Below, in pieces: positions 1 to 9,985 of a stretch of 64,000 nucleotides of DNA (positions within the stretch are counted from its first letter, which is position 1; every line of letters begins with the position of its first letter). The stretch comes from Emiliania huxleyi CCMP1516 (taxonomy: Eukaryota; Haptophyta; Isochrysidales; Noelaerhabdaceae), in NCBI RefSeq assembly GCF_000372725.1, contig NW_005195301.1, positions 328,647 to 392,646 on the forward strand, given 5' to 3'. The position numbers were made by a program, and so were the translations under genes. The notes beneath the pieces are model-generated. The model saw nothing but the letters and a program-made list of their open reading frames with translations. It was not told the origin of the DNA and made no database searches.

Positions 1-312
1 AATTATCACCAGGCAGCCATGGCTCTGGAGGATGGCTGCAATCTCTGTGCCCCAGCCATAGTAGATGGCTGAAATGGCTGAAATGGCTGTCCCCCAGCCA
101 TCTTACCCAAGATGGCTGCGATGTAGCCAGCTCAGCCAAGAGGGCTCACCTCGAGGCGGGCGGTATGGCTGCGGTAGTGCGTCTCCAGCCATGTCTACTA
201 AGGATGGCTGCCGTGTGTGTGTTGCAGCCATCGGGCTGAAGGATGTGGTTGCACTGTAGCTAGCTCAGCCATCCTTAGGTAAGATGGCTGTGTAGGAGAC
301 AGCACAGCCATA
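1..312. repeat. ATGGCTG/CAGCCAT-rich interspersed repeat, copy A
   Basis: Dense in ATGGCTG and its complement CAGCCAT, spaced every 15-40 bases in alternating orientation so that the strand can pair with itself. The same sequence, in the same order, recurs at 19577-20115 (direct) and 19193-19490 (inverted). Copy A is uninterrupted at the point where the 19.6 kb copy carries a 203-bp insertion. Short open frames here (for example MAEMAEMAV) are repeat translation, not genes. Confidence 0.8.
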
Positions 313-1403
313 GTGCGCTTACATTCCGAGGTTAGCCGGCACGGTAGTTCGATTTGGTCGATTTGGCGACCCTCCGCCGCGAGCCCGCCCCTGCATCCCG
401 GGGGCCCGGCCGACCTGGATCCTCCTGGCACTCCTCGGCTTCCTCCCGACGGTCGGCGGCACCAACCCCGTGCGCTTTGAGTCAGCTCGATCCTCGGCAT
501 GCGCATTCTGAGGAGCCGCTCCGACTTCCCCACAACTGCCTGGACAGTACCTTGGCGTATCAGCGAGACACGTACACGAATGTGACCGGCCGGGATCTGT
601 AGCTCGAGGCGGGACGCACGACTTCCCTCTTCAAAACCATGACCGAGACACTCGACCTCGCCCGTACCAACAATTGCGAGCGGCGTCAAAACGGACGATT
701 TGAAGCCGATCAAAGACCTGCTAATTCGTCAGCATATAGTCTTGAAGGCAACAGAACACTTCGGCCGCTTCGTTCTCAACGACAGCGCTCGCACAAGGCC
801 GTCCTCATGGCGGAGGTAGGTGCGATGACGTATTAGACTACATTTGGAGGCAGGAAATGTTGCTGCACCACCAGGACAAGCAAGTCTTCAAAGATCGAGA
901 AGCTGCAACAACTACACAGTGAAAGGCAACGCACGGAGCTACTGATGGGAGCAGTTTTGGTATGCGTCTTCCTCCTCTCTTTCCTAAAAGGGTTGCAGGA
1001 TTGGCTTCTGCCGCATATCCATGGCGAGGTGCGCAAGGCGTGCCTGTCAGAGCAATCAGAGGGGTGGCCGTTCCCGCAGCACGACTGGTTCGAGTTCCAG
1101 TTGTTGTCGACGCCGAGACGGTTGACAACTTCACGGCTTGCCTTCTCCGAAGTCTTACGGAGAGAGAGTTGAGAGAGAGAGATTTTTAGGAGGCCAATGG
1201 TCCACAATTCACAACGCTTCCAATATTGATTGTGTACCAGAGAGACAGGTGTGGGAGCTGTGGGAGCGGCCTCTTCAAATCAACTGAGCCAGTTAGTTGG
1301 TTAGAGGCGTGTGTGAGTGGTTGCTATTTTCAGTGTATGTAGCAGTGTAGGTAGCTCTTACGTACATTCCCGGAGGAAGGAGCACTGCTGACGGGGGATT
1401 GCG
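313..1403. other. Intergenic; no recognised gene
   Basis: About 1.1 kb upstream of the EF-hand gene. A plus-strand stretch near 880-1170 reads as a short coiled-coil-like segment followed by a hydrophobic patch, but without an identifiable domain or splice partner. A GAGAGAGATTTTTAG motif at about 1170-1190 is the same end motif seen on the small inverted-repeat element at 33241-33488, so it may be an element remnant. The promoter of the EF-hand gene presumably lies in the last few hundred bases; no clear core element was seen. Confidence 0.4.
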
Positions 1404-3332
1404 ATGTCCGATGAGAAGCGATCCGAACGTGGCATTTTCAACGATCGGCGTCCATTCGTCGCAAACACTTGTGTGCCGTTTGCGTCGCTGGCACTAGACG
1501 CGCCACGCCTGGAGGGCGGGCCCGGCGCCACATGGCGCCGGGCCGCCGGCCAAACCGTTAGTTTCTCCCAAAAGCTAAAAGCAAACTTGCCAAGTCGCGA
1601 AAAGTACGGACGGCTACACGGTGTCAGGACTGGGCACGTAATGACTCTTTCACCCTCCGCCGCGTCGGGCGCGCGACGGCTTCGTCGGCTCACGACAGCC
1701 CGTCGTCTCTTCCGGAGACGGACGCAGAGCAATTCGCCCTCAGCGGACCCTGAAACGGCCGAGATCCGTGCGACGTTCGACTCCTTCGACACCGACGGAT
1801 CAGGAAGCGTGAGTGCCGACGAGCTGGAGGCTATGCTGGGGCAACTCGGGTTTACCGCCGGTGAGGTGGCTGAGATGGTATCGCAAGCAGACACCGACAA
1901 GAACGGAGAACTGGATTTCGATGAGTTTCGGACTCTCATCAATGAGGACGGCTCGTACGGCTCGTATGGATACTCGTATGGTGGCTGGCCAAGTGCTTAT
2001 GGTCCAAGCGAGGCCGAGGAGAAGCAGCTCTTTGACCTGTTCGACACGGACAAGTCGGGTTCGATCGACACGAATGAGCTGTACGCGATGCTGCGCCAGC
2101 TCGGCATCGACGCGCGCGTGGCGCAAGTCCAGGACTACCTCGACCGGCTGGACAGTGACCACAACGGCACGCTCGATTACGACGAGTTCAAGGATCTCGC
2201 GAAAGAGCTCATGCAGGGGTCGTACGCGTCTTACTACTCTTACGAAGGCGCAGCCCTTCCCGACGAGGAAGCCCTCCGCGAAATTTTCGACGCATTCGAC
2301 ACCGATGGCAACGGTGAAATGGACGCGAGCGAGTTTGGCGCCTCCCTGGAAATGCTCGGCTACGAAGGAGGCGACTCCGACACTCTGCTGCGGGATCTTG
2401 ACAAAGACTCATCCTCCACGCTGACCTTCGACGAGTGGCGCAAACTCTTCGAGGAGCAGGTAGAGCAGCAGGCCAAGCCTCCGCGGGACGGCTGCAGCGA
2501 CGATCCGCAGTACAGCTTTGCAGGTGGCGAGCGTTCGGATGGCGCGCCCGCCACATGGCGGTGCAACGACTGGACGGGGTACAACTGTGCCGCGGGCGGC
2601 TTTGGAGTCAAGACGGCCGCTGAAATTGGGGCCCTCCTCGAGGCTTGCCCGTCCGCTTGCGCCGACGGCCGGTGCCACAACGCGACGGCGCCGAGTCGGA
2701 TCCTGCCGGTCAACGGCGCTCGCTTCGAGCTCTCGCAAGAAGGCAAGGAGTGCGGGAGCCCCAACTTGAACCGTGGGCTGTACGGCGGCGCGAGCGCGAC
2801 GGGCGGGCTGCAGGAGTGCGCCAACGCCTGCTACGCGGCAGACGGATGCACATTCTTTCTCTACGGCCTCGGCTCAAAAGCGGGCCGGTGCTACCAGGAG
2901 ACGACGTCGGACGAGTCATGCCCCGAGGGCTGGGAGGCCGCCGACTTCAACTTCTACGCGCTGCGCGATCTGGCGCCGCCGTCGCCGCCCAGGCCGCCCA
3001 TGAGACCTTTGGGCTCGAGGCGGCCACGGCAGCCGTCCTCGCCGCCAAGGGGCGCGACCGCTACTACCGCGGCGGCGGTGGTCAGCGAAGAGAGTGGAGG
3101 CATCCAAGAAGGCGGGGGCGGGGGCGGGGGCTTTGGTCTCATGCTGCTGGCCGTCCTCGCCGTCATTGGGGCGTTCGCAGCCTACCGGAAGTGGGCACGC
3201 CCTCGAGGCCAGCGCCGGCTCGTTGACGAGAGCATCGCGAACGTCCCGCTCTCATCGCTGGCGGGTGGCGCGCAAGCTGTGGCGCCACCGTTTGCAAACG
3301 TCGTCCCGCCGCCTGCTTCTCTGCGCATCTAG
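1404..3332 (+). CDS. Six-EF-hand calcium-binding membrane protein with cysteine-rich/PAN-like domains
   Basis: A 642-residue single-exon protein starting at ATG 1404. Three EF-hand pairs are visible: loops near residues 129-140, 163-174, 214-225, 251-262, 299-310 and 333-344, each starting with D and most ending with E at position 12, so calcium binding is likely; the last (DKDSSSTLTFDE) is degenerate in the middle. Tyr/Gly/Ser-rich spacers separate the pairs. Residues 363-424 form a cysteine cluster with a W..C..W.GY.C pattern, and 438-520 resemble a PAN/apple domain (C450, C472, C476, C482, C496, C506). A Pro-rich hinge precedes a hydrophobic segment at about 577-594 followed by Arg/Lys residues, consistent with one transmembrane span. 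No classical signal peptide is seen at the N-terminus, so the first exon or start may be wrong. Calcium-responsive surface or endomembrane protein is an inference. Confidence 0.8.
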   Translation: MSDEKRSERGIFNDRRPFVANTCVPFASLALDAPRLEGGPGATWRRAAGQTVSFSQKLKANLPSREKYGRLHGVRTGHVMTLSPSAASGARRLRRLTTARRLFRRRTQSNSPSADPETAEIRATFDSFDTDGSGSVSADELEAMLGQLGFTAGEVAEMVSQADTDKNGELDFDEFRTLINEDGSYGSYGYSYGGWPSAYGPSEAEEKQLFDLFDTDKSGSIDTNELYAMLRQLGIDARVAQVQDYLDRLDSDHNGTLDYDEFKDLAKELMQGSYASYYSYEGAALPDEEALREIFDAFDTDGNGEMDASEFGASLEMLGYEGGDSDTLLRDLDKDSSSTLTFDEWRKLFEEQVEQQAKPPRDGCSDDPQYSFAGGERSDGAPATWRCNDWTGYNCAAGGFGVKTAAEIGALLEACPSACADGRCHNATAPSRILPVNGARFELSQEGKECGSPNLNRGLYGGASATGGLQECANACYAADGCTFFLYGLGSKAGRCYQETTSDESCPEGWEAADFNFYALRDLAPPSPPRPPMRPLGSRRPRQPSSPPRGATATTAAAVVSEESGGIQEGGGGGGGFGLMLLAVLAVIGAFAAYRKWARPRGQRRLVDESIANVPLSSLAGGAQAVAPPFANVVPPPASLRI

Positions 3333-3503
3333 TACATTTGCCGGGTGAGCGCGATCGACACTGCTGCCGCGGGGTGCGTAGGCAAGCGTCTCGCGAATCA
3401 CATGGACATGGGGTGTGCGACTTATTATCTGGGACCTCGCGGGGGTCCGCTAGAGGGGTATTTATTTTCTCCTTTGGGGTAGCCTTTGCTTTCTTTTCTA
3501 TAT

Positions 3504-3714
3504 TACTCGATAGCGGTCACGCCATAGCTCGCGCATAGGAGCAGGAGGCTAGGCAGAGGCCGCATCGCGTTCGCTGAGCTGTAACAAGTTTGATCCAAAA
3601 CAAGAACACAAGTTTGGCTCTACTAATATAGCGCGCGGATAAAGCGCGCGCGCCGCGGTGGCGGCGAAATATAATATTATCTCAGAGGAATATAGTGTGA
3701 ATGCCCGGGAACAG
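3504..3714 (-). repeat. LTR (3' LTR of the Copia element)
   Basis: Direct repeat of 5556-5766 with one mismatch (T versus G at the thirteenth position). Contains an AT-rich AATATAATATTAT stretch that may serve as TATA element and palindromic GCGCGC segments. On the minus strand it lies directly after the AGGAGGGG purine tract. Confidence 0.8.
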
Positions 3715-3755
3715 CCCCTCCTGGCCCGAGTGCGGGGCGCGAGGGACAAATAAAT

Positions 3756-5255
3756 TCAAAGGGCATGAAAGTCGTCGAGCTGCTTGATCAGGCCAGTAAA
3801 GATGGCCCGCGAGGCAGCCTTCGTGAGTAGGTCGGCGAGCATCACGACGCCGGGGAGGTGTTCGACAGAGATAACGCCACGGCTGACGAGATCGCGAAGA
3901 AACTCGGCGGCGCGCAAGATGTGCTTGGTCTTCTTGAAGGCAACGGGATCGAAGGCCATGCCGACGGCGGACTTGCTGTCGCAGTTGATGACGCTGGCGC
4001 CGTCGATGGAAAATCCAAGGTCGATCAGTAGCTCACGGATGAAAATCACCTCCTTGGCGGCTAGCATGGCGCCGAAGAACTCTGCCTCGGCACTAGACAG
4101 CGTGACGGATCGCTGCATTTTGGAGAACCAGTGGAAGAGACATCCGTAGAAGAAGAACATGCCACCGGAGCAAGAGTACTTCGTGGCCCAGTTTGAATCG
4201 ACGTAGCTCTCAAGGTTGCGGTTGGAATTCGGCTGCATGACGAGGGCGCGGTCAGCTGTGTCGCGCACGTAGATAAGCACCCGGATGGCGGCTTTAAAAT
4301 GCGACGGGCCAGGGTTCGTCATAAACCGAGCAAGCTGAGACGCGGAATAAGCAATGTCGACGCGCGTCATATTGGCAAGCCACAGTAGTCCGCCGACGAT
4401 GGCCATGTAGGCGGTGCGGAATTCGGACATCTCGTCGTATTCAACAGATCCAACGGCGGGCTGATCGTCGGCGGACAGTTCGAGCCCCTCTTCCATAGGC
4501 GAGTCGAAGCGGCGTGAGCGGGACCGATCGAAATAGGCGCTGAACTTGGCAACGAGGTCGGCGGCGTAGAGGCCCTGGGACAAGTTCAGGGTCCGTGCGC
4601 CGCGGTCACGCGTGATGGCGGTGTTCAGTATCCATTCGAGCTCGCCCTTGTCCTCGGTAGGAAACCGCTTGGAGATGTCGGCAACAAAACGGGCGCGCAG
4701 CGTGGGGCAGTTGTCGGCGATGAGTATGTCGTCGACGTAAACTAGCACCCATAAGACAAGATTGCCAGATCGGTAGATATACAGGCACACGTCGATGGTC
4801 GAGCGAACGAATCCCCAGGAAACGAGGAAGGAGGTGAGGAGTAGTCCCCACTCTCGCCCTGCCTGTTTGAGTCCATAAAGGCTGCGCCGCAGTTTGCAAA
4901 CGAGGGAGTTGTTGCCACTGTTGACTCCTGGAGGAACGCGCATGTACAGATCCTCGTCAATGGTCGCCTGTAAATAAGCCTGCCGAATATCGAGAGAAGT
5001 CAAATTGTAATCACGGGCGGCGGCGATGGCGAGTACGAGGCGGATAGTAAGGGCCTTGACGACGGTAGCGAAGACGCGATTGAAGTCGACACCATGCTTC
5101 TGAGTGTTGCCGTCGGCGACAAGGCGTGCCTTGAACTTGTCGATTGAACCGTCAGCCTTGCGCTTGATTGCAAATACAAAGTGGCAGTGCATGATATTGG
5201 CGGCGGCAGGAATCGAAGCAATCGGTACAAGGTCCCAGTGTGAGTGGAGGCACAC
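3756..5255 (-). CDS. Copia-type reverse transcriptase-RNase H (partial polyprotein)
   Basis: About 499 residues. Shows the Ty1/Copia reverse transcriptase pattern: KARLVADG, the AYLQ block, SLYGLKQAGREW and the catalytic YVDD box. It is followed by the Copia RNase H domain with YVDSNWA, SSAEAEF and NCDSKSAV acidic residues and a terminal KHI block. The frame opens inside the polyprotein near WDLVP, so there is no true start; integrase, protease and gag regions are missing. The upstream 300 bases to the LTR have no recognisable domain. Intact catalytic residues suggest the enzyme portion decayed little since the deletion. Confidence 0.88.
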   Translation of the reverse strand: MCLHSHWDLVPIASIPAAANIMHCHFVFAIKRKADGSIDKFKARLVADGNTQKHGVDFNRVFATVVKALTIRLVLAIAAARDYNLTSLDIRQAYLQATIDEDLYMRVPPGVNSGNNSLVCKLRRSLYGLKQAGREWGLLLTSFLVSWGFVRSTIDVCLYIYRSGNLVLWVLVYVDDILIADNCPTLRARFVADISKRFPTEDKGELEWILNTAITRDRGARTLNLSQGLYAADLVAKFSAYFDRSRSRRFDSPMEEGLELSADDQPAVGSVEYDEMSEFRTAYMAIVGGLLWLANMTRVDIAYSASQLARFMTNPGPSHFKAAIRVLIYVRDTADRALVMQPNSNRNLESYVDSNWATKYSCSGGMFFFYGCLFHWFSKMQRSVTLSSAEAEFFGAMLAAKEVIFIRELLIDLGFSIDGASVINCDSKSAVGMAFDPVAFKKTKHILRAAEFLRDLVSRGVISVEHLPGVVMLADLLTKAASRAIFTGLIKQLDDFHAL

Positions 5256-5555
5256 ATGTCCTCAAGGTGTTCTGACCCAAGTTGCCAATTTATCGATAAA
5301 TCTTTGAGAAATGAATTGTCGATGCAAATGGCGGGCTCGAACGTGCTCGACGAGACCGACTGGACCCATTGTTCAGATCCTTCGGCTCGATTGGGGTTGT
5401 GCTCGCACACGCCAGGCGCCCAGGTGGTGGCTGACATACATGGTGCAAGGCTTGTCCATGGTGGAGGTGCCATGGTGGTCGACGCTGTCATGTCGCTGGT
5501 GGTGTCGGCCTCGGCGATGCAGTAGTCGAGGCCGTTCTTCCCGGTAGAGAAGTCA

Positions 5556-5766
5556 TACTCGATAGCGGGCACGCCATAGCTCGCGCATAGGAGCAGGAGG
5601 CTAGGCAGAGGCCGCATCGCGTTCGCTGAGCTGTAACAAGTTTGATCCAAAACAAGAACACAAGTTTGGCTCTACTAATATAGCGCGCGGATAAAGCGCG
5701 CGCGCCGCGGTGGCGGCGAAATATAATATTATCTCAGAGGAATATAGTGTGAATGCCCGGGAACAG
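5556..5766 (-). repeat. LTR (5' LTR of the Copia element)
   Basis: Second copy of the 211-bp repeat. The sequence diverges from the left copy immediately before TACTCGATAGCGG, which is either the true LTR boundary or the edge of the internal deletion. Confidence 0.8.
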
Positions 5767-5898
5767 GTCTACAGTATATCGGCTAGAGATCGCGCATCGA
5801 CCATCGTCATTCGTCTCGCTGAGTCTCGGCTCGAGAGTCGAGTCTGCAGTCTCGTCCGGGGCGCGGTGTCTACTCTAAGTGTAGATCGCGCGGCGGTT

Positions 5899-7014
5899 CT
5901 ATCGTATCATCGCGGCCAAGCACTGAGCCCTCTGAGGCGCAAGATCCGCCAGCCCCGCCGCCTTCGCCCAATACATCCTCCGAGCCGCTCGTCGGATCTG
6001 GGACGGTCCACAGTGCCGGCTCGGGTCCGCCTTTGCGCGGCGCCGCTGCCATAGGCGTAGCAAGTTCGACCAGCGCGAGCGCGCACGCGCCGCCCTCCCT
6101 GGCCAGACGGAGAGCGTCGCGAGCAGCCTCCCGTGGTACTGCGACTTGTACTTGAGCAGGCCAGCGGTCGGGACGGGTCCATCGTTGAGGAAGAGCGGGG
6201 GTGGCACGCCCACGCTGCCACCCTCGTGGACACCTTGCTCTCTCCACCAGCGGGCAGCCACGTGCAGCAGCAGGGCCGACGGGTCCGCCCGCGGGTCGGG
6301 CAGGCTGTAGTCATGGACGCCATCGACGGCAACCACGGTGCGCCCAACCCGCTCGGTGACGACGTATGCCGCCACCTGGTCTGCAGCACCGGAGCGGATG
6401 ACAAAGAGCGCTACGCCGTACCCCGGTGGGTCCTCTGGCGACGGCCCCTCCTGCCGTTCCAGCAGGGCCAAGAGGTAGGAGCTCCGCCTCGGCGCCCCAG
6501 CCCAAGGTGGGCCAAGGTATCTCTCCCCTGCCTGCCTTGCCGCCCTGCGGGCGTCGTCCGCGCGGCGCCGCATCCAACCCTCCCGGCAGCTCACGCAGCT
6601 CGCAATCAACTCGGCCGAGACGCGGCAGCCGGGGAACGCCTCGACGCGAAGGCTGCGCTCCGCCATTGCCGACTCCGCCCTGCGGCAGGCCTTGCGAAAT
6701 GACCGGTCCGCTCGGCTGGCGAGGGCGGAGCAGCCGTAGACGTACTCGTGCGCAAAATGGCGAACGGTGACGTCAGCGCCGAGGGGCGATAGCTCTCCAA
6801 TAATTCCAAGCCTTTGCGCCTGCTGGGGCGTGAGCAGAACAGGCTCGCCAGTGGCGGCAATTGAGGCGGCAGCGTGTTCGAACGAGTCCACCACGAGCGG
6901 CGGCGTGCTTACCATCGCACGCGCGGCTACGCTGCACGCCCACCAGGACACCGCCTCCTCGTCCGCAGCCTCGTCGGTCACGACGAGCGGTCGAGCAGCT
7001 CGGCGTGCCTGCAT
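5899..7014 (-). CDS. DUF2156/LPG-synthase C-terminal-like GNAT-fold protein
   Basis: Predicted 371-residue protein using the ATG at 7014 (upstream in-frame codons extend about 20 residues but only with a GTG). The C-terminal half resembles DUF2156 (phosphatidylglycerol lysyltransferase C-terminal-like) proteins: a DRSFRKACRRAE segment that would be the conserved basic helix, a central YVVTERVGRTVVAVDGVHDY strand pair, then LNDGP....GLLKYKSQYHG, which parallels the INLG....GL..YK.K block at the end of the family fold. The catalytic substrate cannot be read from the sequence; relatives transfer aminoacyl or acyl groups. The tail after the KYK motif is Arg-rich and lacks homology. The first 100 bases after the retrotransposon LTR separate it from the stop codon, so the 3' end may be disturbed. 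Confidence 0.5.
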   Translation of the reverse strand: MQARRAARPLVVTDEAADEEAVSWWACSVAARAMVSTPPLVVDSFEHAAASIAATGEPVLLTPQQAQRLGIIGELSPLGADVTVRHFAHEYVYGCSALASRADRSFRKACRRAESAMAERSLRVEAFPGCRVSAELIASCVSCREGWMRRRADDARRAARQAGERYLGPPWAGAPRRSSYLLALLERQEGPSPEDPPGYGVALFVIRSGAADQVAAYVVTERVGRTVVAVDGVHDYSLPDPRADPSALLLHVAARWWREQGVHEGGSVGVPPPLFLNDGPVPTAGLLKYKSQYHGRLLATLSVWPGRAARARSRWSNLLRLWQRRRAKADPSRHCGPSQIRRAARRMYWAKAAGLADLAPQRAQCLAAMIR

Positions 7015-7135
7015 TGGGGCGTGTGGCCTCCAAAGAGTGCTGGACTCGCGTGGCGGCAACTGGTGGCGGAGAGCCACCCGGGTACCCGGGTACCCGGGTA
7101 GGTCGAAGCCCCCAAAAAATCCGAACCCCTGGGTG

Positions 7136-7260
7136 GTGTCCCTTGTCAGGAGCAGGAGCGCCCCACCTGTGCCCCTGATCGTCCTTCCAAAATCCTGCTC
7201 GTGCAGGTGGGGACCCTGTCGGTCAGCCTGTCATCCTCCTCCCCCATCCGCATCCCTCGG
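7136..7260 (+). repeat. Dispersed repeat R3, copy 1
   Basis: About 120 bp beginning GTGTCCCTTGTCAGGAGCAG and including CCTGATCGTCCTTCC and the small palindrome CCTGCTCGTGCAGG. The same sequence is at 18680-18795 (direct) and 32735-32856 (inverted). Just upstream, 7080-7100 holds three tandem GGGTACCC units. Confidence 0.75.
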
Positions 7261-7405
7261 CCTCGTTAGGTTAGGTTAGGTAGAAAGGTGAAGAACAGTT
7301 GTTTGGTTGGGGTATGTAGGGCGGAGAAAAAGAAATATTCGCCGGCCGTGATACACACGTTGACATGCGGAGATGCGGTTGCGGACGCTGCGGCCCGCGG
7401 CAGCC

Positions 7406-8899
7406 TCATATGATTTCGTATTCGGACCCCAGCTGGCTGCCCTCGTCGCCAAAACGAATCTGGACGGCACCTTCCGTGTCCCGTACCTCGAGCGCGTCCA
7501 CCTCGTCGAGCTTGCCGAACAAGCCGCGTCCGCCCCCCTCGTCGACACGCGTCCTCCTGCCGTTCAGCGCAGCGAGCTCGTCCTGTGCACAGCAGTCGCA
7601 ACGGGTGAGACCTCGGCCAACCTCGAGGGTCAAGTGACCGGTCCGGACAGTCCTTCATGGCCCCCAGGGTGAGCTTGTTCCGGAACGCGGGTCGCAAGCT
7701 CGCACAGAGCTTCGACTGCGCGAGCGGGTTCTTCATCGAGATGTAAAACTGGCGGCGCACCTTGTCGCGGCTCTCGTTGGCGGAGCCGCAATGCAGCGTC
7801 TGCTGATTGTACAGTGCTAGGTCGCCAGCCTTGAGCAATCCCAGCTTCACCTAAAGAGGGCCAGCGGCTCGTCTCGCGAGGGTCTCGGAGGATCACCGCA
7901 CCAAACGTCCACCTCGCGCGAGCGGAGGAACTCCTCGGGGATGGGCGGCCGCCGCACGCCTGTTGCCACCGCCACCTCGTGAGTAGACGCGTCCCTGGTG
8001 TGCTTTCCTACGGGCGGCCGCCGGGCTGCCCGAGACACCCGCGTTGCCCAAGCTGAGGTCGCCGCCGAAGAAGGACGTGTGCGCCTACTCCGAGGTCAAG
8101 GGGCAAATGCACGACGTGCGCCCCGGCGGGAGGCCGTCGGTTATGCGAGCGCGCGCGCCTCTTTGGTCTGCGTTCCAGGCAGGTAGAGTGTGGGCCCCAT
8201 CTCCACGTCCACGTCCTGCAGCGCGATGAAGGCCGTGTACGCCGAGGGGATCGGCGTCCACGGCGTGTCCGGGTGCAGGGGCTGCTGCGCCGAACCCGGC
8301 TCCGAGGTGAGGCAGGCGAGCTCCTGGAGCACTCCCGCCTCGCCCACCACCTCCTGCAGCAGCGGGCCGAGGACAGAGCCCTCGCCGAGCAGTTCCTGCA
8401 GCGCCGCGATCGGAGGACCGTGGAGCGGAAGGAGCAAATCACACCGCTTGTCCAGCAAGACGAGGTCGGCAAAGCGAGCCTTTTGATCGCAGCGGCCGGC
8501 CTTGACGTCGGCGGTGGCCTGGACGCGCTCCGCGTCTACAAACTCACGCAGCTCTTCCACCAGCGCCGGCGAGAGCGCGCCGTCGATTCGAACCACGCCT
8601 GACGCCTTTAGCTCGGTGGCCAGCGCCGAGAGCGGTCGCGCCCGCGAACCCTTTGTCCTAGTCTTCTTCTTCTTCTTGACCTGCGCGGCTGCAGCCTTTG
8701 CACCGAAGCCAATCGGGTTGGCAGCCCGCTTCTGTTCTAGGGCGACTAGTGCGGTGCCGGGCTGCAGGAAGGAGCGCTCCATGACTCCTCGTCGCGCGGT
8801 GGCCTTGTTCCGCTCCGCCTCCAAGCCCGAGGCTTGCATCGTTGGAGGCCGAGTGCGGCAGCGCGCAGCGAGACCGATGTGCAGCAGCGAGAGCAACAT
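7406..8899 (-). CDS. Phytanoyl-CoA dioxygenase (PhyH) family protein, multi-exon
   Basis: Fe(II)/2-oxoglutarate oxygenase of the PhyH family, assembled from at least three minus-strand coding pieces. The first (8899 to about 8141) carries a Lys-rich patch, VVRIDGALSP and the metal-binding HPDTPW (H-x-D) followed by LYLPGTQ. The second (about 8084 to 8015) encodes SFFGGDLSLGNAG after a TAG acceptor. The third (about 7851 to 7630) encodes GDLALYNQQTLHCGSANES, containing the distal His, and RRQFYIS. A last exon ending at 7406 (VRDTEGAVQIRFGDEGSQLG) is likely. Internal boundaries are approximate, and one middle segment (7860-7990) may be another exon. Substrate unknown. The start may be the inner Met at position 21; the 5' end is close to, and divergent from, the GT29 fragment at 8940. 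Confidence 0.75.
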
Positions 8900-8939
8900 T
8901 GTTCTGCCCCTGCTGCTCGACTGGCGAAATCCGTATTAG

Positions 8940-9175
8940 GCGCCGGTGAAGAATTCATCAGATTGGCAGAGTGCGTGGACACCGACGCGTGTGACACGTG
9001 CGCGGTGGTGGGCAGCTCCGACCGCCTCCGGCTGCACGGCAAGCACGGCGCCCTGATAGACGGCGACCAGTGCGTCTTTCGAGTCAACCACGCGCCGACG
9101 AGTGGCTACGAAGACTACGTGGGCAGCTCTGTCGCGTGCGTACCGCCGGAAGCCGTAAAGGGTCCGTTTTCTTGA
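8940..9175 (+). pseudogene. GT29 sialyltransferase-like fragment with L-motif
   Basis: After an AG acceptor at about 8940, the plus strand encodes CAVVGSSDRLRLHGKHGALI and then VFRVNHAPTSGYEDYVG. This matches the sialyl L-motif of glycosyltransferase family 29 (CAVVGNSG.....G..ID..D.V.R.N.AP..G.E.DVG). The reading frame closes at 9175 without S or VS motifs. A piece with the S-motif region lies 2.2 kb downstream on the same strand (10819-11721). It could be an exon of that gene, with the sulfotransferase gene inside an intron, or a remnant of a duplicate. No membrane anchor is found directly upstream, where the sequence is antisense to the PhyH first exon. Confidence 0.55.
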
Positions 9176-9985
9176 AACGTGTACCAGCACCTGGTCCCAG
9201 GCGCATAGAGAGCTAAGTGCTGAGTGAGGCCCGGGCTGGGTGCCCTGAAGCGTGGGGACCCACGGGGTCCGGAGAGAGGTACTTTCCTACGGCGGGCGGG
9301 TGATCGCCGAGGGAGATTTGCGGAAAAAGCGATCACTTTAATGATTCACAAATCTCGGTAAATCTCCGTAAAGTTCTGTGAAAGATAATCACATGCTTGT
9401 ATTTTCGTAAACTTATTCGCAAACTCACTAAAAGCTCGTCTAAATTTTCCGAAGCACGTCCAAATTTTCCTAAACTTAAGAACACACGAGCATCGAGGCA
9501 CCGAGCGCCGAGCACCGAGCAACAAGCAACGAGCATCGAGGCGTCGTCGTCGAGGCCCGAGGCCCCCATGGCGCACGAGCGTCGCAAGGTCGCGCGCCCC
9601 GTAGCGTCCCTCACGTGCGCCTTGGCCATCGACGCGAGTCGCAGGCTAGCGCGGCATGCCGCATACGCCACGCCGCACGCGTCGGTAGACGGCGAAGGCT
9701 CGCGTGTCGCCCGCCAGGGCGCACGGAGCGCCCCGCGCAGGCGGCGCACGGGGCGCGTCGCGCGGCGTGCGCGGCTCGCGGGGCGTCGGACACGGAACGC
9801 GCGCTTGGCCGTCGACAGAGCATGCAGGGTGCCACGGCGTGCCTAGCCGAGCCCGATGCGCGTGCGCGTCAACGGCGGAGCGTGGGCGACGCCCGTTACG
9901 CGTGGCGCCAAGAATACAGTAGACTCCGGTGACCGAACTTCCTGTGGCGCGCGCGCCGGTCGCGACGCCGCGCGCGTATCACCGC
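9176..9985. other. Gene-poor spacer
   Basis: No recognised domain. 9320-9480 is locally AT-rich with repeated AAATTTTCC/CTTAT words, unlike the GC-rich surroundings; 9480-9900 is GC-rich with tandem-like GAGCACCGAGC words and open frames in several phases that look like composition effects. Confidence 0.4.

Larger units (their letters stand above)
3504..5766 (-). mobile_element. Internally deleted Copia-type LTR retrotransposon
   Basis: Two 211-bp direct repeats (3504-3714 and 5556-5766) that differ at one position bracket a minus-strand reverse transcriptase. Read on the minus strand the repeat starts TGTTCCCGGG, and the element has a purine-rich tract (AGGAGGGG) immediately before the downstream repeat, as expected for a polypurine tract and 3' LTR. 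Only about 1.84 kb lies between the repeats: reverse transcriptase and RNase H are present, but gag, protease and integrase are not. The repeats may be only part of the LTR. I could not identify a target-site duplication. Near-identical repeats imply a recent insertion or recent deletion derivative. Confidence 0.85.

Noticed and set aside
9397-9932. Two overlapping plus-strand frames of 100-150 codons
   Set aside because: Arg/Ala-rich with no domain, overlapping frames on both strands, and tandem-like words; composition artefact.
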